A DNA stretch of 64,000 nucleotides from positions 1 to 64,000 of the forward strand of contig CAJWUI010000001.1 of assembly GCA_913047695.1 (NCBI GenBank), written 5' to 3'. Both the position numbers and the translations under genes were made by a program. The notes below the pieces were generated by a model. That model worked only from the letters and a program-made list of their open reading frames with translations, was not told where the DNA came from and made no database searches. Shown here in pieces: positions 54,481 through 61,699 of the stretch. This DNA is from an uncultured Bacteroidota bacterium. GTDB taxonomy: Bacteria > Bacteroidota > Bacteroidia > Flavobacteriales > Flavobacteriaceae. Numbering within the stretch: the stretch's first letter is position 1; every line of letters begins with the position of its first letter.

Positions 54481-55842
54481 ATGAGTGTTAAGAAAGATAG
54501 CCGTAGAAATTTTATAAAGAAAACATCTATTATACCTGGATTAATGATTTTACCCAGACATGTCTTAGGTGGAAAGGGTTATAAAGCACCAAGTGATAAG
54601 CTCAATATTGCCGGTGTAGGTGTTAGGAAATGGGGTATGGGATCTGGGAATTTACGTGCGTGTAAAGAAGAGAATATTGTTGCTTTATGCGATGTTGATT
54701 TCAAACAATCAGCACCTACATTTAAGGAATATCCGAAGGCGAAAGTATATAAAGATTTTAGAAAAATGTTTGAAAGACAAAAGGATATTGACGCAGTTAT
54801 TGTTGCCACACCTGATCATAATCATGCCGTAATTACAATGATGGCAATTAAATTAGGTAAGCACGTTTATTGCCAAAAGCCACTTACTCATACCGTTTTT
54901 GAGGCAAGGAAAATTACTGAAGCAGCAAGAAAATACAATGTGCAAACACAAATGGGTAATCAGGGCAGATCTTCTGATGAAATAAGAAGTCTAAAGGAAT
55001 GGATAAATGATGATGCGATTGGACCCGTAAGAGAAATTTATGCTTGGACAGACAGGCCAGTCGGAGGAAATGCATGGGATACATTTGCTGTTAAAGCTAT
55101 GTCTAAAGAAAAACCTCCAGTACCTGAAGGTCTTGATTGGGATCTTTGGCTTGGCCCAGCTCCTTATCGCGACTATCATCCAGATTACCATCCTCTGTCG
55201 TGGAGAGCATGGTTAGATTTTGGTACAGGTTCCATGGGAGATATGGGTTGCCATATTTTAGACCCTTCATTTTATGCACTTGATTTAGGATCTCCAACAG
55301 AAATACAGGCAACATCTACGCATTGGATTCCAGAAATATCATCACAAACATATCCCTCTGCTTCAATAGTAAGGATGAAGTTTCCTAAAAGGGATGAGCA
55401 TCCTGAAGTTAATCTTACTTGGTCTGATGGTCGAATTCTGCCTCCAATTCCAGACGAATTTAAACCAGGCGAAAAGTTTACTCTAAGTGGAGCTATGCTT
55501 ATTGGTGACAAAGGAAAGATAATACATGATTCTCACGGAGCTAGTGGCTTAAGAATATTACCAGAGCAGAAGATGAATGAATATGTAAAACCTGAAAAAA
55601 CAATTCCAAGGATAAAAACTTCTCACGAAGGAGATTGGATTCGTGCATGCAAAGATGGAAAAAAGGCTTCATCAAATTTTGACTATGGAGGACCTTTAAC
55701 TGAAATGGCTCTTCTTGGGATGATTGCTATTCGTCTAAAAGACCAAAGATTAATTTGGGATTCGAAAAATCTAAGATTTACTAATAATCAAATTGCAAAT
55801 GAATTAGTCCATAAGGAATATCGAAAAGGTTGGTCATTGTAA
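54481..55842 (+). CDS. Tat-exported Gfo/Idh/MocA family oxidoreductase (second copy)
   Basis: A 453-residue paralogue of the enzyme at 49305, with a Tat signal (DSRRNFIKKTSIIPGLMI), VALCDVD, ATPDHNHA, the lysine of VYCQKPLTH, LDWDLWLGPAP and GTGSMGDMGCHILD. Its dinucleotide-binding loop reads GVGVRKWGMGSG, two residues longer than GSGGKG in the other copy, so cofactor binding may differ. It would oxidise a sugar or glycoside in the periplasm. First gene of a seven-gene operon (next start 16 bases downstream) and therefore the probable entry step of the pathway. Confidence 0.9.
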   Translation: MSVKKDSRRNFIKKTSIIPGLMILPRHVLGGKGYKAPSDKLNIAGVGVRKWGMGSGNLRACKEENIVALCDVDFKQSAPTFKEYPKAKVYKDFRKMFERQKDIDAVIVATPDHNHAVITMMAIKLGKHVYCQKPLTHTVFEARKITEAARKYNVQTQMGNQGRSSDEIRSLKEWINDDAIGPVREIYAWTDRPVGGNAWDTFAVKAMSKEKPPVPEGLDWDLWLGPAPYRDYHPDYHPLSWRAWLDFGTGSMGDMGCHILDPSFYALDLGSPTEIQATSTHWIPEISSQTYPSASIVRMKFPKRDEHPEVNLTWSDGRILPPIPDEFKPGEKFTLSGAMLIGDKGKIIHDSHGASGLRILPEQKMNEYVKPEKTIPRIKTSHEGDWIRACKDGKKASSNFDYGGPLTEMALLGMIAIRLKDQRLIWDSKNLRFTNNQIANELVHKEYRKGWSL

Positions 55843-55858
55843 ATTTTAATTTTTAGAA

Positions 55859-56563
55859 ATGAAACCCCTAGTTCAAATTTCTCTAGATTTGACAAATATA
55901 GATGAGGCAATAGAAACCGCATCAATGGCCTTAAGGGCAGGTGTAGATTGGCTTGAAGCGGGTACACCTTTAATTTTAGCTGAAGGACTGCATGGTGTTA
56001 GAAATTTAAGAGATTCATTTCCGAAAGTACCTTTAGTTGCGGATTTAAAGACTATGGACGGAGGTTACCTTGAGGCAGAGATGATGGCAAAGGCTGGGGC
56101 TACTCACGTAGTTGTAATGGCTAGAGCTCATCCTGAAACTATCAAATGCGTTGTTCAAGCAGGAAAAGATTTTGGTATAAAAGTAATGGGAGATAATATG
56201 ATTAGTGATAATATGATTGACGGTGCAAAATTATTAGAAGATTTAGGATGTGATTATATTATCCATCACATAGGGTATGATGAAAGAAGAGGTATTAGTG
56301 TACAAGGAGGAAAAGTGCCAAGTCCGCTAGATCAGCTGCTAGAAGTTGTAAAAACAGTAGACGTCCCTGTTCAAGCTGTAGGCGGATTAACTCTTGAGCA
56401 AGCAATAAAGTGTCCTCAGTATGGAGCACCATTAGTTGTTTTAGGAGCTCCGCTTGTAATCGATGCAGATTCATTTAAAACTGCGGATGGAAATTTAGAA
56501 TCATCTTTGAAAAAAATATGTAATGCTATTCATTCTCAAAAAGTATTATACCATAAAAATTAG
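55859..56563 (+). CDS. HUMPS/OMPDC-family lyase (hexulose-6-phosphate synthase-like)
   Basis: The 234-residue TIM barrel belongs to the orotidine-5'-phosphate decarboxylase suprafamily: VADLKTMD gives the DxKxxD triad (Asp62, Lys64, Asp67), and GVDWLEAGTPLILAEG is the substrate-binding first part. The second half has YIIHHIGYDERRG where 3-hexulose-6-phosphate synthase has an HTG-type motif, and a phosphate-site-like AVGGLTLEQA...VVLGAPLV. Relatives perform aldol cleavage (HxlA) or decarboxylate 3-keto-L-gulonate-6-phosphate (UlaD). No hexuloisomerase or sugar kinase is adjacent, so the substrate is likely neither of these. The dehydrogenase gene follows with no gap. Confidence 0.85.
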   Translation: MKPLVQISLDLTNIDEAIETASMALRAGVDWLEAGTPLILAEGLHGVRNLRDSFPKVPLVADLKTMDGGYLEAEMMAKAGATHVVVMARAHPETIKCVVQAGKDFGIKVMGDNMISDNMIDGAKLLEDLGCDYIIHHIGYDERRGISVQGGKVPSPLDQLLEVVKTVDVPVQAVGGLTLEQAIKCPQYGAPLVVLGAPLVIDADSFKTADGNLESSLKKICNAIHSQKVLYHKN

Positions 56564-57601
56564 ATGTTGTTTCCAAAAAAAATAGCAGCAGTTGTAAATT
56601 ACTCAAGTATAAAGGGGTCAGTTGAATTAAGAGAAATCAAATTACCTGAAATAGGCGAACATGATGTTTTACTCCAAGTCGAAAATGTTGGTGTATGTGG
56701 TTCTGACCTTCATCAATGGACTTCAGAACATAGTTGGAAAGTAAATTACCCTGTTGTTTTGGGACATGAATTTGGAGGGTTGATTAGTAAAATAGGAGAT
56801 AAAGTGAAAAAATGGAAAGTTGGAGATCGAGTAGTCAGCGAAACTGCCGCTGTTATTGACAATGAAAGTCCTTTAACTAAAGCGGGTCTTTATAATCTTG
56901 ACCCTACAAGAAAAGGTTTTGGTTATGGTGTTGATGGTGCTATGACCAAATACGTTAGAACACCTGCAAGGTGTCTTCACCATATTCCTGACAATTTATC
57001 ATTTGAGGAAGCTTGTTTGACAGAGCCATGTTGTGTTGCATATAATGCTGTTGTAGTAAACTCAAAAATAAAACCAGGAGACAAAGTTCTAGTTATAGGA
57101 CCAGGAACAATTGGAATTCTTTGTGCCGTAATTGCAAAAATATGTGGGGCAGATGTTGCCGTCCTAGGTCTTGAAAGTGATAGGTTTAGACTTTCTAAAC
57201 TGAAAAATTACAATATTAACTCAATAGTAAAAAATGTTTCAAGTTGGACTAAAGAAAAAGATGGTCTTGGAGTTGATTTAGTAATTGATGCAGCTGGTGT
57301 TAGCCATACTCTTAAAATTGCTATGGATAATGTAAGACCAAACGGGCAGATAACTAAGGTTGGCTGGGGTCCGCAACCATTGGATTTTTCTTTAGACATG
57401 ATTGTTCAAAAAAATATTCGTTTGCAAGGGAGTTTTAGTCACAATTGGCCTATTTGGGAAAAAGTTATTCAATTGATGTCTGAAGGAACTTTAAATGTAA
57501 AACCAATTATTGGAGGGGTTTGGTCAATCGAAGAATGGGAAAAGGCATTTAGTGAAATGCATTCTGGAAAAATTATAAAAAGTATTTTAAAGCCTATTTG
57601 A
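56564..57601 (+). CDS. Zinc-type alcohol/polyol dehydrogenase (MDR superfamily)
   Basis: The 345-residue protein has the GroES-like domain with catalytic zinc ligands in GVCGSDLH (Cys45) and GHEFGG (His68, Glu69), then the Rossmann domain VLVIGPGTIGILCA. The four-cysteine structural-zinc lobe of classical members is absent: the segment after GDRVVSETA contains no cysteines. It resembles sorbitol, threonine and galactitol dehydrogenases; it would oxidise a secondary hydroxyl of a sugar acid or polyol with NAD. Its ATG follows the preceding TAG directly and its TGA is followed directly by the next ATG. Confidence 0.9.
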   Translation: MLFPKKIAAVVNYSSIKGSVELREIKLPEIGEHDVLLQVENVGVCGSDLHQWTSEHSWKVNYPVVLGHEFGGLISKIGDKVKKWKVGDRVVSETAAVIDNESPLTKAGLYNLDPTRKGFGYGVDGAMTKYVRTPARCLHHIPDNLSFEEACLTEPCCVAYNAVVVNSKIKPGDKVLVIGPGTIGILCAVIAKICGADVAVLGLESDRFRLSKLKNYNINSIVKNVSSWTKEKDGLGVDLVIDAAGVSHTLKIAMDNVRPNGQITKVGWGPQPLDFSLDMIVQKNIRLQGSFSHNWPIWEKVIQLMSEGTLNVKPIIGGVWSIEEWEKAFSEMHSGKIIKSILKPI

Positions 57602-58393
57602 ATGAGGTTAAAAAATAAAGTCATTATAATTACAGGAAGTACAATGGGAATTGGAAAGGCAATAGCAATAAAATTTGTTTCTGAGGGAGCCAAAGTGATA
57701 ATTCATGGTTTAGAGAAAGAATTAGCTGAGAATCTTAGAAAGATGCTGGGAATCGAAAATTGTATTTTTCATATTGAAGACCTTTCAAATAGTGGATGTT
57801 CTGATAGATTAGTGTCACTAGCAATAAAAAAATGGAACAAAATTGACGGGATTGTAAATAATGCTGCCATGGTAATTAATTCCAATATTGATAATACTGA
57901 TGAAAAACTTCTAAACCAAGTATTAAAAGTAAATACGTTTACTCCGTTTTTTCTAATTAAGTCTGCTTTGCCTTATTTAACTAAATCCAAGGGATCAGTA
58001 TTGAATATTGGATCTGTAAATGCATCGAGTGGAGAACCAAATTTATTAGCTTACAGTATTTCCAAGGGAGCTTTAATGACTATGACACGTAATTTAGGTG
58101 ATAGTCTTAATCGAAAAAATAATGTGAGGGTTAATCAAATTAATCCAGGATGGGTTTTAACAGAAAAGGAGGTTGAGCGAAAAAAAAATCATGGTCTAAA
58201 ACATGATTGGTACAAAAACCTGCCAAATATTTATGCTCCTTCAGGTAGAATTCTTTTACCTGAAGAAATTGCGTCATTAGCGACTTATTGGCTTTCAGAT
58301 GAGAGTGGTCCTGTCAGTGGACAGGTAATTGATCTTGAACAATATCCGATGATTGGAAGAAATATCTCTAAGGACCCACTAAATTTAACTTAG
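57602..58393 (+). CDS. Short-chain dehydrogenase/reductase
   Basis: The 263-residue classical SDR has the cofactor loop TGSTMGIG (11-18), NNAA, the catalytic Ser in NIGSVNASSG and YSISK (Tyr/Lys), and INPGWVLT. The C-terminus has the LPEEIASLATYWLSDESGPVSGQVIDLE region (shown as LPEEIASLATYWLSDE), as in gluconate 5-dehydrogenase and related enzymes. It probably interconverts a keto- and hydroxy-sugar or sugar acid. Abuts the zinc dehydrogenase gene, with a 26-base gap to the isomerase gene. Confidence 0.9.
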   Translation: MRLKNKVIIITGSTMGIGKAIAIKFVSEGAKVIIHGLEKELAENLRKMLGIENCIFHIEDLSNSGCSDRLVSLAIKKWNKIDGIVNNAAMVINSNIDNTDEKLLNQVLKVNTFTPFFLIKSALPYLTKSKGSVLNIGSVNASSGEPNLLAYSISKGALMTMTRNLGDSLNRKNNVRVNQINPGWVLTEKEVERKKNHGLKHDWYKNLPNIYAPSGRILLPEEIASLATYWLSDESGPVSGQVIDLEQYPMIGRNISKDPLNLT

Positions 58394-58419
58394 AAATGTT
58401 GTGAAGTTAAACTTTTAAT

Positions 58420-59304
58420 ATGCCAAAATTAGCTGTTTTTCCAAAAGCATATATGGAAGCCTTGTGTAAGGACGGGTCAATGAAAATTTCAGAATGGATT
58501 TCACTAGCCTCAAAGCTTGATATTCAGGGATTAGAATGGTATGCAGGCTTTTTAGAAATGAGGTATAAAACAAGATGGAAGGATTTCAAAAAAATGGTTG
58601 AAGATATTGGAAAAGAAATTCCAATGATGTGCTGTTCTCCAGATTTCACCCACCCTGATCAAAAATTTAGGGAGAAAGAAATCTTAAAGCAAAAACAATG
58701 GATAGATATGACGAATATTCTAGGAGGCAGCTACTGTAGGGTTTTATCTGGACAAAAGAGACCTGGATTATCATTATTGGAGGGACTAAAATATGCATCG
58801 GATTGTATTACTGATTGTTTATCATATGCTGAAGAAAGAGGAATTACACTTGTTCTAGAGAATCACTATAAAGATGATTTTTGGAAATATCCAGAATTTG
58901 CTCAAAAAAAAGATGTTTTTAAATCTTTAGTAGAAAGTATTAATCATCCAAGTTTTGGTGTAAACTTTGATCCAAGTAATGCTTTTTTAGCAGGAGAAGA
59001 ACCGCTTGATCTACTGTATTCAATATCTGATAGGGTTGTAACCATGCATGCAAGTGATAGATATCTAAAATCGGGTACAATAGATGATTTAAAAAAAATT
59101 GATAGTGGTAAAATTGGCTACGCAAATATACTTAGTCATGGTGAGGTTGGTAAAGGGATGAATGATTATGATCTTATTTTTAAAGAACTTAAAAGAGTAG
59201 GATTCGATAATTGGATAAGTATAGAGGATGGGGTAGATGGTTTTGATCAGCTTGAGCGTAGTGTAAAATTTGTTAACGAGAAAATTAGTGAATATTGGAC
59301 TTAG
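58420..59304 (+). CDS. Sugar phosphate isomerase/epimerase-type TIM barrel (AP endonuclease 2 superfamily)
   Basis: The 294-residue protein has the xylose-isomerase-like barrel signature: IQGLEWYAGFLEMRYKTRW, TLVLENHYKDDFW with the metal-ligand Glu, FGVNFDPSNAF with Asp, VVTMHASDRY with His, GEVGKGMNDYDLIFKEL and WISIEDGVDG with the last Glu. All metal-binding residues expected of the superfamily are visible. Members act as ketose epimerases, dehydratases or decarboxylases of keto-sugars; the reaction here is open. Cytoplasmic, fifth gene of the operon. Confidence 0.88.
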   Translation: MPKLAVFPKAYMEALCKDGSMKISEWISLASKLDIQGLEWYAGFLEMRYKTRWKDFKKMVEDIGKEIPMMCCSPDFTHPDQKFREKEILKQKQWIDMTNILGGSYCRVLSGQKRPGLSLLEGLKYASDCITDCLSYAEERGITLVLENHYKDDFWKYPEFAQKKDVFKSLVESINHPSFGVNFDPSNAFLAGEEPLDLLYSISDRVVTMHASDRYLKSGTIDDLKKIDSGKIGYANILSHGEVGKGMNDYDLIFKELKRVGFDNWISIEDGVDGFDQLERSVKFVNEKISEYWT

Positions 59305-59343
59305 AGTAATATAAAATCTTTATATATATAAATTTTTATAAGT

Positions 59344-60219
59344 ATGAGATATGAAGTGATTTCAAAATATCACTGTAGTCTTGGAGAAAGTCCTTACTGG
59401 CACCAAAGCAGTAAAAGTTTTTTTTGGGTTGATATAAATAAAGGGATTCTTTATGGCTACAAAATATCTTCTAAAAAAATAAGACGATATCAATTCAACC
59501 ACAAATTATCATTAGTGACAGAAGCTCACGATGGTAAACTTGTTTTAGCACTAGATTTAAGAATTGCAAGTTTTGATCTATTTTCTGAAAAAATTGAGTG
59601 GATTACAGAATTAAAAAATGAAAAATTAGTGGATAGATTTAATGATGGTAAATGTGATTTAAATGGGAATTTATGGATAGGAACTATTAACAATGAGTTA
59701 AAATCTAGGGCAGGATCACTTTATTGTATTTCAAGTGATCTCAAATTTAAAAAGAAATTAACTAACATTAGTGTATCAAATGGTATAGCATGGACAAGTA
59801 ATTATAGAAAAATGTACTTCATAGATAGTCCAACTCAGGAAATTAAAGCTTATGATTTTAATCAAAAAAAGAATCAAATTGAGTTTCAAAAAGTTGTGAT
59901 CAAAGTCCCTTTCGAATTAGGAACTCCTGATGGAATGTCAATAGATAAGAATGGAAATCTTTGGATTGCACATTACGGTGGGTATGGAATATACTGCTGG
60001 AGTCCAAAAACTGGTGAGATAATCGATAGAATTAAACTCCCAGCAAGAGATACAACATCATGTTGTTTTGGAGGTGAGAATCTTAATTATTTGTTGGTTA
60101 CTTCTGCAACACAAAGTTTGTCAAAAAAGAATTTAATTGAATCTCCCGATAATGGACATACTTTTCTAATAAAGCTTGACGTTGAGGGAACATTACCGAA
60201 TAAATTCGTTTATATTTAG
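59344..60219 (+). CDS. SMP-30/gluconolactonase family lactonase
   Basis: A 291-residue six-bladed propeller. The divalent-metal residues are seen in SLGESPYW (Glu15), RFNDGKCD (Asn), SNGIAWT (Asn) and GTPDGMSID (Asp), all in family order. Members hydrolyse aldonolactones produced by sugar dehydrogenases, which fits a pathway with three dehydrogenases. No signal peptide, so cytoplasmic. It lies 39 bases after the isomerase gene and 24 bases before the next. Confidence 0.9.
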   Translation: MRYEVISKYHCSLGESPYWHQSSKSFFWVDINKGILYGYKISSKKIRRYQFNHKLSLVTEAHDGKLVLALDLRIASFDLFSEKIEWITELKNEKLVDRFNDGKCDLNGNLWIGTINNELKSRAGSLYCISSDLKFKKKLTNISVSNGIAWTSNYRKMYFIDSPTQEIKAYDFNQKKNQIEFQKVVIKVPFELGTPDGMSIDKNGNLWIAHYGGYGIYCWSPKTGEIIDRIKLPARDTTSCCFGGENLNYLLVTSATQSLSKKNLIESPDNGHTFLIKLDVEGTLPNKFVYI

Positions 60220-60243
60220 TACAAAGCTTATTTGAAATCATTT

Positions 60244-61668
60244 ATGTCTATTAATTCCTTATGCACAAAAAAGATATCTGACACTTTTTTTATTTTATTT
60301 ATCTATTTGACATCATTATGTTACTCTCAGGAAAAATCTGCATTCAATTCTGATGAAATAAATAGTCTTATTTCATATGTACAAAACAAAGATAATTTTG
60401 AGTATACTCTTGTAGACAGTGTCTTATATGATGGTGCTACTTTGTATAGAATAAAAATGACCTCAGGTAAGTGGTTAAATAAAAATATAGTCAATGAAAC
60501 TGATTGGTGGCATTGGGTTGATATTGTAATTCCTGATACAATTACAACCCCAACTTCACTACTTTTTATAGGCTTGGGTACAAAATATGATAATCAAATA
60601 TTTTTGGATAGTTTAAGCATCAAGAAAGCTATAAAAACAAATTCAGTAGTTAGTTATGTGAGTAATATCCCATATCAACCTTTAGTTTTTAATACTTCTG
60701 ACAATATCAATCGCTATGAAGACAATTTGATTGCTTATGGGTGGAATCAATTTTTAAAAGGTGGAGCAAAAAAAGAACATAAAGAATGGTTGGCACGTTT
60801 TCCAATGACAAGAGCGGTTGTTAGAGCCATGGATGTAATTGAGGAATACACTTTAAAGTTTAAAAATCCGGTAAAAGAATTTTTTATATCAGGAGCTTCA
60901 AAAAGAGGCTGGACAACTTGGACTACTGCTGCTGTTGATAAAAGAGTCATTGGAATGGCACCAATAGTTATTGATATGCTTAAAATAGTACCCTCTTTTG
61001 AACATCATTATAGAGTTTATGGAGATTGGTCGCCTGCTGTTGAAGATTATGTTGAGTTTAATATTATGGACTGGATGTTTACAGATGAGTTCAACACACT
61101 TATTAATTACATCGAGCCTTACCAATTTAGACACCTATTCACAATGCCAAAATTGGTTATTAATGGGACAATTGATGAATTCTTTGTTACAGACTCATGG
61201 AAATTTTACTGGAATGGGATACCAGAAAAAAAATATCTTCAGTATGTTCCAAATGGCAATCATGAATTAGATGGAACTTATCAGACGCAAAATGTTTTTT
61301 CATTTTACAATTACATAATAAATAAAAAAGATTTACCACGAATTTTATGGAAAATTGAAAATGACATCTTTAATGTGGATGTTGAAAAAGGTATTCCTTA
61401 TGAAATAAATTTATGGAAGACAAATAATCCGAAGTCAAGAGACTTTAGGATTTGGGAAGTTGGGAAATCATGGGTTAAAACAAAAATAAGCCGAAATAAA
61501 AGTGGATCCTACAGCATAAAGGCACCTTTTGAAAAGGAGGGTTTTACCGCTTCTCTTGTTGAAATAGTTTTTTACCCTGAAACTGATAAACAATTGATCT
61601 TCACAACGGGAACACTTATTTTACCTGAGAAGTATTTGCATTCGCCATTTAAACCAAGTCTTGATTGA
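60244..61668 (+). CDS. PhoPQ-activated pathogenicity-related (PqaA-type) secreted alpha/beta hydrolase
   Basis: I chose the ATG at 60244 (MSINSLCTKK, 474 residues) over a TTG four codons upstream. A signal peptide (FFILFIYLTSLCYSQ) precedes the PhoPQ_related domain: WWHWVDIVIPD, RFPMTRAVVRAMDVI, the nucleophile elbow ISGASKRGWTTWTTAAVD, RVIGMAPIVIDMLK and the acid/His region INGTIDEFFVTDSWKFYW with PNGNHELDGT. The family is unassigned biochemically; the fold suggests an esterase or peptidase in the periplasm or outside. Last gene of the seven-gene sugar operon, followed by a bidirectional terminator. Confidence 0.87.
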   Translation: MSINSLCTKKISDTFFILFIYLTSLCYSQEKSAFNSDEINSLISYVQNKDNFEYTLVDSVLYDGATLYRIKMTSGKWLNKNIVNETDWWHWVDIVIPDTITTPTSLLFIGLGTKYDNQIFLDSLSIKKAIKTNSVVSYVSNIPYQPLVFNTSDNINRYEDNLIAYGWNQFLKGGAKKEHKEWLARFPMTRAVVRAMDVIEEYTLKFKNPVKEFFISGASKRGWTTWTTAAVDKRVIGMAPIVIDMLKIVPSFEHHYRVYGDWSPAVEDYVEFNIMDWMFTDEFNTLINYIEPYQFRHLFTMPKLVINGTIDEFFVTDSWKFYWNGIPEKKYLQYVPNGNHELDGTYQTQNVFSFYNYIINKKDLPRILWKIENDIFNVDVEKGIPYEINLWKTNNPKSRDFRIWEVGKSWVKTKISRNKSGSYSIKAPFEKEGFTASLVEIVFYPETDKQLIFTTGTLILPEKYLHSPFKPSLD

Positions 61669-61678
61669 TTAAGTAGTT

Positions 61679-61699
61679 ATTATAGTAGTTTACTATAAT
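61679..61699. terminator. Bidirectional terminator between the PqaA-type and GH3 genes
   Basis: A 9-bp perfect stem ATTATAGTA / TACTATAAT with a GTT loop lies between the two convergent genes. It overlaps the stop codon of the GH3 gene and is flanked by T-rich sequence on the plus side. Confidence 0.6.

Noticed and set aside
55859-56563. Orotidine 5'-phosphate decarboxylase of pyrimidine synthesis (pyrF)
   Set aside because: The sequence follows the HUMPS branch (GVDWLEAGTPLILAEG, VADLKTMD) and the gene lies in a sugar operon, not with pyrimidine genes.
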